DNA of 12,055 nucleotides. It comes from Candidatus Arcticimaribacter sp. (GTDB lineage Bacteria; Bacteroidota; Bacteroidia; Flavobacteriales; Flavobacteriaceae). A program made the translations under genes and the position numbers. Shown here piece by piece: positions 1 through 6,672 of the stretch (within the stretch, counting starts at the first letter, position 1; every line of letters begins with the position of its first letter). The stretch covers positions 1 through 12,055 of the forward strand of contig WTJP01000074.1 of assembly GCA_011526275.1 (NCBI GenBank), given 5' to 3'. Under the pieces are notes generated by a model. That model ran no database searches and was not told where the DNA came from. It saw only the letters and a program-made list of their open reading frames with translations.

Positions 1-55
1 CCTCCCATTAGGAAGTCCCGTTGCAATTCTTTTCCTTTGAAGCAGGAAATCGTTT

Positions 56-1132
56 ATGGGGAATCCACCACGTTTATATTTTATCGATGCCTTACGCGCT
101 TTTGCCATCTTAATGATGCTACAAGGGCATTTTATCAGCGGCTTACTCGACCCGGTCTTTAAAGACCCCGACAACCCCATCTATTCCTTTTGGTTGTATT
201 GCCGCGGGTTTACCGCCCCCGTCTTTTTTACCATCACCGGTTGGGTCTTCACCTTTTTACTGCTGCGCAATAGCGAGCAAGGCTGGAAAAACCCACGGGT
301 AAAAAAAGGACTTAAACGCACCTTAGAATTGCTCTTTTGGGGGTATTTGTTGCGTTTAAACCTCCCCATGCTGTTCAACGGGAAGATCAACAATTCCTTT
401 ATTTATCCTGATGTCTTACAGATTATTGGCCTTAGTTTGAGTTTAATCATCCTCCTCTATGGCTGTTTTTATTTTATGCGGCGTTGGGCAGGGGCAGTGT
501 TTTTGTTGGTGGGACTCATCATCTTTATTTGTCAACCGCTTTATGTAGATCTCGTATTGGAAGATTGGCCTCGTTTTATCGCGGGCTATTTTTCCAAAGC
601 CAACAAAGGGGTGTTTTATTTGTTCCCTTGGTTTGGCTATGTGTGTATTGGGAGTTGTATTGCCTACCTCTTTAACCCCAACACCGAACAATTGTGGGCC
701 TGGGGCTTGGGCTTTCTCGCTTTGGGCTATTGGTTGGTGTTTAAGTCTTCCGCCTTTCTCATCGACTTGGAGTTTTTTACCGGGATCGAGCTGTTCCGTA
801 AAGTGGCCTATAATAACTTCTTGTTTATTCGTTTGGGGGATGTTTTTTTCCTTTTTGGGGGCTTTATCTTGGCCAACGATTATTTGAAAAAAGGGCTGTG
901 GACCACCATTGGGGGCAAGACCTTGGAAATCTATATTGTACATTACTTTATCCTTTATGGGAGTTTATTTGGTCTAGGGCTGTATAAATTCTATAAATAC
1001 AGTTGGACTTTTCCGCAGGCGATCGCCGGTGCCCTCGCCTTTATGCTGGTCTGTACCGCTTTGGTCTTGGCAGATGGGCATTATCGCCCAAAATTACTTA
1101 CCTTTTTAAAAGAAAAACGGACAAAGGGGTAA
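56..1132 (+). CDS. Multi-pass membrane acyltransferase, heparan-alpha-glucosaminide N-acetyltransferase (DUF1624) type
   Basis: This 358-residue integral membrane protein has about nine or ten hydrophobic segments. It opens with the family signature: RLYFIDALRAFAILMMLQGH at residues 6-25 includes the Asp-Ala-x-Arg motif and His25 at the end of the first membrane segment. A second conserved segment, GFTAPVFFTITGW, lies at 51-63, and the protein ends in an EIYIVHYFILYG segment (291-302). The family moves acyl groups from a cytoplasmic donor such as acetyl-CoA to an acceptor, often a sugar, across the membrane. The acceptor here cannot be read from sequence, and the family name does not mean it acts on heparan. 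An AGGA sequence at 44-47 sits 8 bases before the ATG. It is the first gene of a run with the dehalogenase (start 45 bases downstream) and the lipoprotein. An acyltransferase 3 (OafA-like) assignment is possible but fits the N-terminus less well. Confidence 0.8.
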   Translation: MGNPPRLYFIDALRAFAILMMLQGHFISGLLDPVFKDPDNPIYSFWLYCRGFTAPVFFTITGWVFTFLLLRNSEQGWKNPRVKKGLKRTLELLFWGYLLRLNLPMLFNGKINNSFIYPDVLQIIGLSLSLIILLYGCFYFMRRWAGAVFLLVGLIIFICQPLYVDLVLEDWPRFIAGYFSKANKGVFYLFPWFGYVCIGSCIAYLFNPNTEQLWAWGLGFLALGYWLVFKSSAFLIDLEFFTGIELFRKVAYNNFLFIRLGDVFFLFGGFILANDYLKKGLWTTIGGKTLEIYIVHYFILYGSLFGLGLYKFYKYSWTFPQAIAGALAFMLVCTALVLADGHYRPKLLTFLKEKRTKG

Positions 1133-1177
1133 AGCTTGGCTTTCTCTAACGCGTCTCGATTTGTAAAACCGCTTTTT

Positions 1178-2071
1178 ATGCACGTATTAAGAACACCCGA
1201 CAGTGCCTTTGCACAACTCCCCCACTTCCCTTTCGCACCCAACTATTGTCAAGTTGCAACCGACTTGCGCATGCACTATATCGACGAGGGAGCTGGGCCC
1301 GTAGTACTCTTGTTGCACGGGGAACCGAGTTGGTCGTTCTTGTACCGCAAAATGATTCCTGTTCTGGTGGAAGGCGGCTACCGGGTGGTCGTCCCCGATT
1401 TGATTGGCTTTGGTCGTTCCGACAAGCCCGCCGCGCAAGACGATTACACCTATGCCAAACATATTGTTTGGACGCAGGCGCTTTTAGATCATTTAGAATT
1501 AAAAGACATCAACCTGTTTATTCAAGACTGGGGCGGACTCATTGGGCTGCGCTTGCTCACCGCCAATCCCGATAATTTTGCATCGGTAGTGGCTGGAAAC
1601 ACCATGTTGCCCACCGGTACTGCTACCCCACCCCAAGCCTTTCTCGACTGGCAAAACTTTGCAGCCAACAGTCCGAAGTTCGATATAGCTACCGTCTTGC
1701 AACGCGCCACAACGACTAATTTGACGGAAGAAGAATTAGCGGCCTACAATGCGCCCTACCCTAGTGAGGAGTTTAAAGCAGGTGCGCGAAAATTCCCTGC
1801 CTTGGTGCCTACCACGGAAGAAGACCCAGAAAGCGAAAACAACAAAGCCGCTTGGATGATACTCGCGCAATGGAAGAAACCCTTCCTCACCTTGTTTAGC
1901 GATCAAGACCCCATTACCAAAGGGGGCGAACAGGTGTTTCAAAAAATAGTCCCAGGAACAAAGGGTCAGAAACACCAGATCGTACAAGGCGGACATTTCC
2001 TCCAAGAAGACTGCGGACATGAATTGGCACAATTAATGCTGAAATTCTATTCGAGCATAAAACCTGAATGA
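1178..2071 (+). CDS. Haloalkane dehalogenase, subfamily HLD-I (DhlA/DhmA-like)
   Basis: This 297-residue alpha/beta hydrolase probably cleaves carbon-halogen bonds hydrolytically, giving an alcohol, halide and a proton in the cytoplasm. Numbered from the chosen ATG, HGEPSW (47-52) forms the oxyanion-hole loop with the Glu typical of DhlA. QDWGG (116-120) carries the nucleophile Asp117 and the halide-binding Trp118. Trp158, in the cap domain, aligns with the second halide-binding Trp of DhlA. SDQDPIT supplies the likely acid Asp244, and GGHFLQED holds the catalytic His273. The arrangement (acid after strand beta-7, Trp in the cap) is the subfamily I pattern. I start at ATG 1178 because family members begin MxVLRTPDxxF. 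A TTG at 1136, 6 bases after an AAAGGGG, would add 14 residues and cannot be excluded. The stop overlaps the next start (ATGA). The natural substrate is unknown. Confidence 0.9.
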   Translation: MHVLRTPDSAFAQLPHFPFAPNYCQVATDLRMHYIDEGAGPVVLLLHGEPSWSFLYRKMIPVLVEGGYRVVVPDLIGFGRSDKPAAQDDYTYAKHIVWTQALLDHLELKDINLFIQDWGGLIGLRLLTANPDNFASVVAGNTMLPTGTATPPQAFLDWQNFAANSPKFDIATVLQRATTTNLTEEELAAYNAPYPSEEFKAGARKFPALVPTTEEDPESENNKAAWMILAQWKKPFLTLFSDQDPITKGGEQVFQKIVPGTKGQKHQIVQGGHFLQEDCGHELAQLMLKFYSSIKPE

Positions 2072-2574
2072 TGAAAAAACTGCCTCACCTCCTTCTTTTC
2101 CTCCTACTTTCAACTGCCTGTAGTTCAGAGACGACCATTGTCCTTGAGGAACAAACCCCCGTATCGAAAATGCGGATCAATTTTTACGATTCCTTGTGTA
2201 GCGGTGCTTTCTTCGAACGCAGTTGCCTTAACTTTCAAATTGACGAAGCCATTGGGGGAGAAAGCTGGCAAAAAGAAGCCATTAGCATCGAAGGCTTTAC
2301 CTTCGAATTTGGCTATATCTATGAGCTTGAAGTGGAAATCACCGCGCTAGACACCACCAATTGTCAAGACGATTGTCCTACCCATCACTATGTACTTGTG
2401 CGCGAAGTGAGTAAGACCGCAGTGGAACAAGATTGTAGAGTACCCGTGGTACCCGATCAAATCTGTATTCAACTTTACGACCCCGTTTGTGGCTGTGATG
2501 GCATTACCTACAGCAACAGTTGCGTAGCACAGAACAGTGGCGTGGCCACTTGGACGGCAGACGTTTGTCTTTAG
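2068..2574 (+). CDS. Lipoprotein with DUF4377 and Kazal-type protease-inhibitor domains
   Basis: This 168-residue predicted lipoprotein has a signal peptide of about 17 residues ending in the lipobox LSTAC, so Cys18 would be lipidated and the protein held in a cell-envelope membrane. Residues of about 35-117 resemble DUF4377: EGFTFEFGYIYELEVEI at 75-91, then HYVLVREVSKT at 107-117. The C-terminus (123-167) is a Kazal-like module whose cysteines fall at 123, 133, 141, 143, 152 and 167, with CGCDGITYSNSC at 141-152. Compared with ovomucoid third domain, the C-x7-C and C-x10-C spacings match, which puts Gln135 at the P1 (specificity) position. Protease inhibition is the family role but is not proven here, and Gln is not a usual P1 residue. 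The start overlaps the dehalogenase stop by 4 bases, suggesting translational coupling; a second ATG follows directly. The 3' end overlaps convergent lpd by 4 bases. Confidence 0.85.
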   Translation: MMKKLPHLLLFLLLSTACSSETTIVLEEQTPVSKMRINFYDSLCSGAFFERSCLNFQIDEAIGGESWQKEAISIEGFTFEFGYIYELEVEITALDTTNCQDDCPTHHYVLVREVSKTAVEQDCRVPVVPDQICIQLYDPVCGCDGITYSNSCVAQNSGVATWTADVCL

Positions 2575-3971
2575 ATATGTAAAGGACGATTATCCGTTGC
2601 GGCTAAGGCAGCTTCTTTTACGGCCTCGGCATAGGTGGGATGCGAGTGCGACATTCTAGAAATATCTTCGGCTGAAGCACGGAATTCCATCGCGGTAACC
2701 GCCTCTGCAATCAAGTCGGCAACACGAGCTCCTACCATATGCACACCCAAAACTTCGTCGGTCGCGGCATCGGCCAAGATTTTCACAAACCCATCGGTAT
2801 CCATACTTGCGCGGGCACGACCCAAGGCACGCATGGGGAATTGTCCGCTTTTGTATTGTACACCGGCTGCTTTTAGTTCTTCTTCGGTTTTTCCTACAGA
2901 AGCAACTTCTGGCCAAGTGTAAATCACGTTGGGAATTAAGTTATAATCGATATGCGGTTGTTGGCCGGCTAAAATTTCAGCGACCATTACCCCTTCTTCT
3001 TCGGCTTTGTGCGCCAACATTGCACCACGCACTACATCGCCAATGGCATAGATGTTTGCCGCTGTGGTTTGTAGGTGATCGTTGACCTCAATTTGTCCGC
3101 GTTCGGTAATTTGTACCCCGGCGGCTTGAGCGTTTAAGCCATCGGTATAAGGACGACGTCCCACCGAGACCAAACAGTAATCTCCACTAAAGGAAACTTC
3201 CTCTCCTTTTTTGTTGGTGGCAGTAACCTGCACCTCGTCGCCTTTGCGTTCAACTTTGTTTACACCATGCGAAACATAGAACTTAACACCTTGCTTCTTA
3301 AGTACTTTAGTCAATTCGCGAGAAACGGCGCTGTCCATCACTGGTGTAATACGATCGGCATATTCAATAACTGAAACTTCAGCACCTAAACGACGGTACA
3401 CCTGTCCCAGTTCTAAACCAATTACTCCCCCACCAATCACAAGCATATGCTTGGGAATCTCTTTCAATTCTAGGGCTTCTGTAGATGTAATCACACGTTC
3501 TTTATCGATGCTAATAAACGGCAAAGATCCCGGTTTTGATCCGGTAGCGATGATGGTGTTCTTCGCTTCAATGGTCGTTTCTTCTTCCCCCTCAATTTTA
3601 ATGTGGGTTGCATCGACAAAGCTGCCTAAACCATTAAATACAGTGATGTTGTTTTTCTCCATCAAGAAATCAATTCCTTTGGTGGTTTGTTCCACCACCC
3701 CGCGCTTACGGGCAATCATTTTCTCGAAATTCACCTTAATCTCCCCGGGAATCTCAATCCCATGGGTATCGAAATGCTTGATCGCATCTTCATAATGGTG
3801 GGAAGAATCCAAAAGGGATTTGGAAGGAATACAACCTACGTTTAGGCAAGTTCCTCCTAAGGTGGAATATTTCTCGATTAATGCGGTTTTCATACCCAAT
3901 TGGGCACAGCGGATAGCCGCAACATAGCCTCCTGGGCCTGATCCGATTACGGCAACATCAAATTGACTCAT
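2571..3971 (-). CDS. lpd: Dihydrolipoyl dehydrogenase (E3)
   Basis: This 466-residue FAD enzyme reoxidises dihydrolipoamide with NAD+. It serves as the E3 subunit of the pyruvate, 2-oxoglutarate and branched-chain oxo-acid dehydrogenase complexes and of the glycine cleavage system. The FAD-binding GSGPGG is at 10-15. The redox-active disulfide is in GGTCLNVGCIPSK (Cys42 and Cys47). The NAD-binding GGGVIGLELG is at 180-189, the second FAD motif is AIGDV (309-313), and SHSHPTYAEA (441-450) in the dimer interface supplies the active-site His444 and Glu449. Length is normal for the family. The reading frame extends 27 codons upstream, but the family N-terminus (xxFDVAVIGSGPGG) and a promoter-like element at 3991-4017 support the ATG at 3971. 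No E1, E2 or lipoyl genes are adjacent, so it probably serves several complexes encoded elsewhere. Confidence 0.98.
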   Translation of the reverse strand: MSQFDVAVIGSGPGGYVAAIRCAQLGMKTALIEKYSTLGGTCLNVGCIPSKSLLDSSHHYEDAIKHFDTHGIEIPGEIKVNFEKMIARKRGVVEQTTKGIDFLMEKNNITVFNGLGSFVDATHIKIEGEEETTIEAKNTIIATGSKPGSLPFISIDKERVITSTEALELKEIPKHMLVIGGGVIGLELGQVYRRLGAEVSVIEYADRITPVMDSAVSRELTKVLKKQGVKFYVSHGVNKVERKGDEVQVTATNKKGEEVSFSGDYCLVSVGRRPYTDGLNAQAAGVQITERGQIEVNDHLQTTAANIYAIGDVVRGAMLAHKAEEEGVMVAEILAGQQPHIDYNLIPNVIYTWPEVASVGKTEEELKAAGVQYKSGQFPMRALGRARASMDTDGFVKILADAATDEVLGVHMVGARVADLIAEAVTAMEFRASAEDISRMSHSHPTYAEAVKEAALAATDNRPLHI

Positions 3972-4160
3972 GTGTATTTGGTTTGTCCAACAAAGATACA
4001 AATGTTTAAATCCCAAAAAAAGAAGAAGTGCATTATCGTTGCGATAGCACAAAAGAGTGCAGATGCGTGATATTCGGATAAAAAGTAGGATATATTTTAA
4101 GCCTATTGAATCGCTTCTATCCTATCGTAAAAAATCGTATCATTGGAGCAAAGAAAGGAC
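3972..4160. other. Divergent intergenic region between lpd and nhaC
   Basis: These 189 bases form the largest non-coding stretch in the window. They hold the probable lpd promoter. On the nhaC side, the nearest thing to a -7 element is TATATTTT at 4091-4098, one base off TAnnTTTG and without a clear -33 partner. I see no small gene, strong hairpin, riboswitch-like structure or clear operator. A short GCAC/GTGC arm pair near 4047-4060 is too weak to call. Confidence 0.5.
3991..4017 (-). promoter_or_regulatory. Probable lpd promoter (Bacteroidota type)
   Basis: Read on the minus strand, TATCTTTG (3998 to 3991) matches the Bacteroidota -7 consensus TAnnTTTG exactly. A TTTG that could act as the -33 element lies at 4017 to 4014, with a 15-base spacer that is somewhat shorter than usual. 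Transcription would begin near 3985, giving a leader of about 14 bases before the lpd ATG. This start would exclude the upstream 27-codon extension of the lpd frame. It is a consensus match only. Confidence 0.45.
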
Positions 4161-5600
4161 ATGGAAGAACAGCAGCAAGAAATCAGTTTGGGGCAAGCGC
4201 TCCTCCCGGTAATCATTTTAGTGCTCCTATTGGCATTTAATGTTTTCGTTTTTGGAGACGATGCTTTAGGTGGTTCCAATCAGTTTATCTTATTGATTGG
4301 TGCGGCCGTAGCTGCTGTAGTAGGTTTTCGCAATAAAGTACACTACGACCAAATGTTGGAAGCAGTGGGCAGTAATTTAAAGTCCACCACCGGAGCGATT
4401 TTAATCTTGTTGTTTGTGGGCGCACTGGCGGGTACTTGGTTGTTAAGCGGGATTATTCCTGCCATGATATATTACGGCCTGCAAATTCTTCATCCTTCCA
4501 TCTTCTTGCCAGCTTGTATCGTAATTTGCGCCATCATCTCTTTGGCTACAGGAAGCAGCTGGACAACTTCGGCCACCGTGGGGATTGCCCTCATTGGAAT
4601 TGGTCGCGCCTTAGATATTCCCGTAGGTATGGTGGCAGGTGCAGTCATTTCAGGTGCCTATTTTGGGGATAAATTATCGCCCTTGAGTGATACCACCAAC
4701 TTGGCTCCGGCCATGGCAGGTACCGACTTGTTTACCCACATTCGCTACATGACCTACACCACCATTCCCAGTATCGTGATTACTTTGGTGGTCTTTCTCT
4801 TTCTGGGCTTTTTCCAAGAAGTGAGTGGGGAAGCCGATACCTTAAGCTTACTAAAAAGCATCGAAGAACGATTCACCATCAACCTTGGGCTATTCATTGT
4901 ACCGGCTGTGGTTATCTTTATGATCATACGAAAAGCTCCGCCACTCGTGGCATTAATGGTGGGTACCTTGTTGGGAGGCTTGTTCGCTTTGCTCTACCAA
5001 CCGCATTTGGTGTTGGAAACTGCTGGAGCAACACAAATGAACCTCACCACTGCCTACCGCGGAATCATGAACGCCATTACCGTCGACAATGCCATAGTGA
5101 CCTCAAACGACTTGCTTAACGATCTCTTTACCTCAGGAGGAATGCAAGGCATGTTAGGCACCATTTGGTTGATTATTTGTGCCATGGTTTTTGGTGGAGT
5201 GATGGATGCCATTGGGGGACTACAAAAATTGAGTCAAGCGCTTTTAGCCAAAGCACAAAGCACCTTTCAACTTTTTGCTGGAACGGCAGCTTCTTGTGTT
5301 ACCATCAACCTCACCGCTTCCGACCAGTATCTCTCCATTGTACTGCCCGGAAAAATGTTTGACCAAGCCTACCGCGATCGCGGTTTAGCTCCAGAGAACT
5401 TGAGCCGAACCCTAGAAGATGCGGGTACCGTAACTTCGGTTTTAATTCCTTGGAATACCTGTGGCGCTTATCAATCGGGAGTGTTAGGCGTTGGAGTAGG
5501 CGAATATTTTGCCTTTGCGATCTTCAATTGGCTGAGTCCAATTACCACCCTAATTTATGCGTATTTCGGGATTAAAATACGTCAAATCACCACGGTATAA
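4161..5600 (+). CDS. nhaC: NhaC-family Na+/H+ antiporter
   Basis: This 479-residue inner-membrane transporter has about ten to twelve hydrophobic segments and belongs to the ion transporter superfamily. The diagnostic family motif GAYFGDKLSPLSDTT is at 165-179, preceded by a GSSWTTSATVGIALIGIG segment (131-148). The C-terminal half repeats the pattern with NLTASDQYLSIVLPGKMF (383-400) and a DAGTVTSVLIPWNTCGAY stretch (420-437). Family members exchange sodium, and in some cases organic acids as in malate/lactate antiporters such as MleN, against protons. Sodium/proton exchange is the default call and would suit a marine organism. I chose ATG 4161. An in-frame TTG at 4143 would add six polar residues and has no better ribosome-binding site. 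It is transcribed away from lpd, and I see no clear terminator after it. Confidence 0.9.
   Translation: MEEQQQEISLGQALLPVIILVLLLAFNVFVFGDDALGGSNQFILLIGAAVAAVVGFRNKVHYDQMLEAVGSNLKSTTGAILILLFVGALAGTWLLSGIIPAMIYYGLQILHPSIFLPACIVICAIISLATGSSWTTSATVGIALIGIGRALDIPVGMVAGAVISGAYFGDKLSPLSDTTNLAPAMAGTDLFTHIRYMTYTTIPSIVITLVVFLFLGFFQEVSGEADTLSLLKSIEERFTINLGLFIVPAVVIFMIIRKAPPLVALMVGTLLGGLFALLYQPHLVLETAGATQMNLTTAYRGIMNAITVDNAIVTSNDLLNDLFTSGGMQGMLGTIWLIICAMVFGGVMDAIGGLQKLSQALLAKAQSTFQLFAGTAASCVTINLTASDQYLSIVLPGKMFDQAYRDRGLAPENLSRTLEDAGTVTSVLIPWNTCGAYQSGVLGVGVGEYFAFAIFNWLSPITTLIYAYFGIKIRQITTV
5371..5384. repeat. 14-base perfect palindrome containing the GCGATCGC octamer
   Basis: ACCGCGATCGCGGT lies inside the nhaC coding region. 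The core GCGATCGC also occurs at 1019-1026, 7176-7183 and 9120-9127, always within genes. The octamer is the HIP1 motif known from cyanobacteria. Its meaning here is unknown. Confidence 0.5.
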
Positions 5601-5649
5601 TTCGACCATAAGCACTTCTTATATCAACATTAGATTTTGAAATTTCCAT

Positions 5650-5682
5650 TTTGATTTTCCCTAGCGGGAAAGCTTAATTTTG
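5650..5682 (+). promoter_or_regulatory. Probable promoter of the peroxiredoxin operon
   Basis: TTTG (5650-5653) and TAATTTTG (5675-5682) match the Bacteroidota -33 and -7 elements, with a 21-base spacer. Transcription would begin near 5688, about 20 bases before the peroxiredoxin ATG at 5707. The start codon is preceded only by A and T-rich sequence with no Shine-Dalgarno, as usual for highly expressed genes in this phylum. This is the best promoter match in the window. It lies 50 bases after the nhaC stop. Confidence 0.6.
5656..5671. promoter_or_regulatory. Palindrome within the peroxiredoxin promoter spacer (candidate operator)
   Basis: TTTCCC-tagc-GGGAAA is a perfect inverted repeat with 6-base arms and a 4-base centre, lying entirely between the proposed -33 and -7 elements. 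A dimeric regulator bound here would block or remodel the promoter, which is plausible for a peroxide-defence gene. The alternative is a weak terminator for nhaC, but no run of T directly follows the right arm. The arms are seen in the sequence; the regulatory role is inferred. Confidence 0.4.
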
Positions 5683-5694
5683 GGGCTTAATTTT
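5672..5694 (+). repeat. Tandem 10-base direct repeat before the peroxiredoxin gene
   Basis: GCTTAATTTT occurs at 5672-5681 and again at 5685-5694, separated by GGG, for a 13-base period. The first copy supplies most of the -7 element TAATTTTG. The second copy gives TAATTTTA, a near -7 element, at or just after the expected transcription start. The pair may be duplicated promoter sequence, a second start site, or chance in an AT-rich leader. Confidence 0.5.
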
Positions 5695-5706
5695 AAACAA
5701 ATTGTT

Positions 5707-6345
5707 ATGTCCAACGTTGGAAAAAAATTCCCAGATTTAAGTGTAAACGCTATGAACGAAATGGGTGACACCATTTCAGTAAACGTATTAAAAGAAGCGA
5801 TCGACAACAAGAAAAAAGTATTGTTGTTTTGGTACCCAAAAGATTTCACTTTTGTTTGCCCAACCGAATTGCACGCATTCCAGGCAGCTTTACCTGAGTT
5901 TGAAAAAAGAAACACCATCGTTATTGGAGCTTCTTGTGACACTGCAGAAGTGCACTTTGCTTGGTTAAACACCGCTAAAGACGACGGAGGAATTGAAGGA
6001 GTAACCTATAATCTATTGGCCGATAGCAACCGCAACTTGGCTGGAACTTTAGGAATACTCGACACCACGAACGAGCGTTATGACGAAGAAACAGGTACTG
6101 TTTTAGTGGACGGAGACAATGTTTCTTACCGTGCGACTTACGTTATCGATGAAGAAGGTGTAGTATTCCACGAAGGAATCAACCACATGCCTATTGGAAG
6201 AAACGTAAACGAATACCTTCGCATTATCGACGCCTTGACCCACGTACAAGAAAAAGGAGAAGTTTGTCCTGCCAACTGGGAAGAAGGAAAAGAAGCGATG
6301 AACGCCAACCGCGACGGAGTTCAAAGTTACTTGAGCAACAACTAA
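5707..6345 (+). CDS. 2-Cys peroxiredoxin (AhpC/Prx1 class)
   Basis: This 212-residue cytoplasmic thiol peroxidase reduces hydrogen peroxide and organic hydroperoxides. The active-site motif PKDFTFVC is at 44-51, with peroxidatic Cys51 and the motif Thr48; the active-site Arg is probably Arg142 in YRATYVIDEEG. The resolving cysteine is Cys187 in GEVCPANW, the arrangement of typical 2-Cys enzymes that form head-to-tail dimers and decamers. I start at the ATG at 5707; an upstream TTG at 5680 would lie inside the promoter. The next gene, 12 bases downstream, encodes a thioredoxin-like protein and is a plausible reductant partner. No AhpF follows, so recycling probably uses thioredoxin. The symbol ahpC is often applied, but the protein is not specific enough for me to assign it. 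Confidence 0.96.
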   Translation: MSNVGKKFPDLSVNAMNEMGDTISVNVLKEAIDNKKKVLLFWYPKDFTFVCPTELHAFQAALPEFEKRNTIVIGASCDTAEVHFAWLNTAKDDGGIEGVTYNLLADSNRNLAGTLGILDTTNERYDEETGTVLVDGDNVSYRATYVIDEEGVVFHEGINHMPIGRNVNEYLRIIDALTHVQEKGEVCPANWEEGKEAMNANRDGVQSYLSNN

Positions 6346-6357
6346 GCTTTTGCTAAG

Positions 6358-6672
6358 ATGCTAGAAGAAATCAAAGACGATAGCTTGCAAGCCTTGGTTG
6401 CAAGTGAAGCGAAAGTCATTGTACAGTATTCTGCTGGCTGGTGTGGGAATTGCCGAATTATGAAGCCAAAATTCAAGAAAATGGCGGCTGAAAATGAAGG
6501 AATTCGCTTTGTCTTAGTCGATGCAGAAAAGAACCCGAATTCAAGACAGTTGGCCGACGTGAGTAATCTACCCACCTTTGCCGCTTTTGAAAACGGAAGT
6601 CTATTGAACCAAGTACAGACCAATAAGGCCGACGTACTTAAATCTTTTGTCGATGAAGCTGCCGCTCATTAA
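6358..6672 (+). CDS. Thioredoxin-like protein with a CGNC active site
   Basis: This 104-residue single-domain thioredoxin-fold protein has no signal peptide, so it is cytoplasmic. The active site WCGNC places the cysteines at 29 and 32, and the cis-proline loop is NLPTF with Pro72. Two departures from classical thioredoxin stand out: Asn replaces Pro between the active-site cysteines, and the buried acid (Asp26 in E. coli) is replaced by Gln23 in VQYSAGWC. Both would be expected to alter redox potential or cysteine reactivity. It lies 12 bases after the peroxiredoxin gene and overlaps the DUF6952 gene by 20 bases, so all three are probably co-transcribed and it may serve as a dedicated reductant for the peroxiredoxin. 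No Shine-Dalgarno is visible. Confidence 0.93.
   Translation: MLEEIKDDSLQALVASEAKVIVQYSAGWCGNCRIMKPKFKKMAAENEGIRFVLVDAEKNPNSRQLADVSNLPTFAAFENGSLLNQVQTNKADVLKSFVDEAAAH

Noticed and set aside
2..40. Possible C-terminal tail of an upstream gene reading LPLGSPVAILFL then TGA at 38-40.
   Set aside because: Only about a dozen codons are visible, and another frame is also open here, so neither the gene nor its product can be supported.
443..943. Long open frame of 166 codons on the minus strand inside the acyltransferase gene.
   Set aside because: The translation lacks domain-like features and lies opposite a clear membrane-protein gene; it is a codon-bias shadow.
1136..1177. TTG start giving a 311-residue dehalogenase, helped by AAAGGGG six bases upstream.
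   Set aside because: The purine run is simply the end of the preceding gene, and family N-termini match the ATG at 1178. It remains possible.
3972..4052. 27-codon upstream extension of lpd.
   Set aside because: It reads through the likely promoter, and family members start just before the FAD-binding GxGxxG.
5656..5681. Palindrome read as an intrinsic terminator for nhaC.
   Set aside because: The right arm is followed by GCTTAATTTT rather than a T run, and the palindrome sits within a good promoter spacer; a dual role cannot be excluded.
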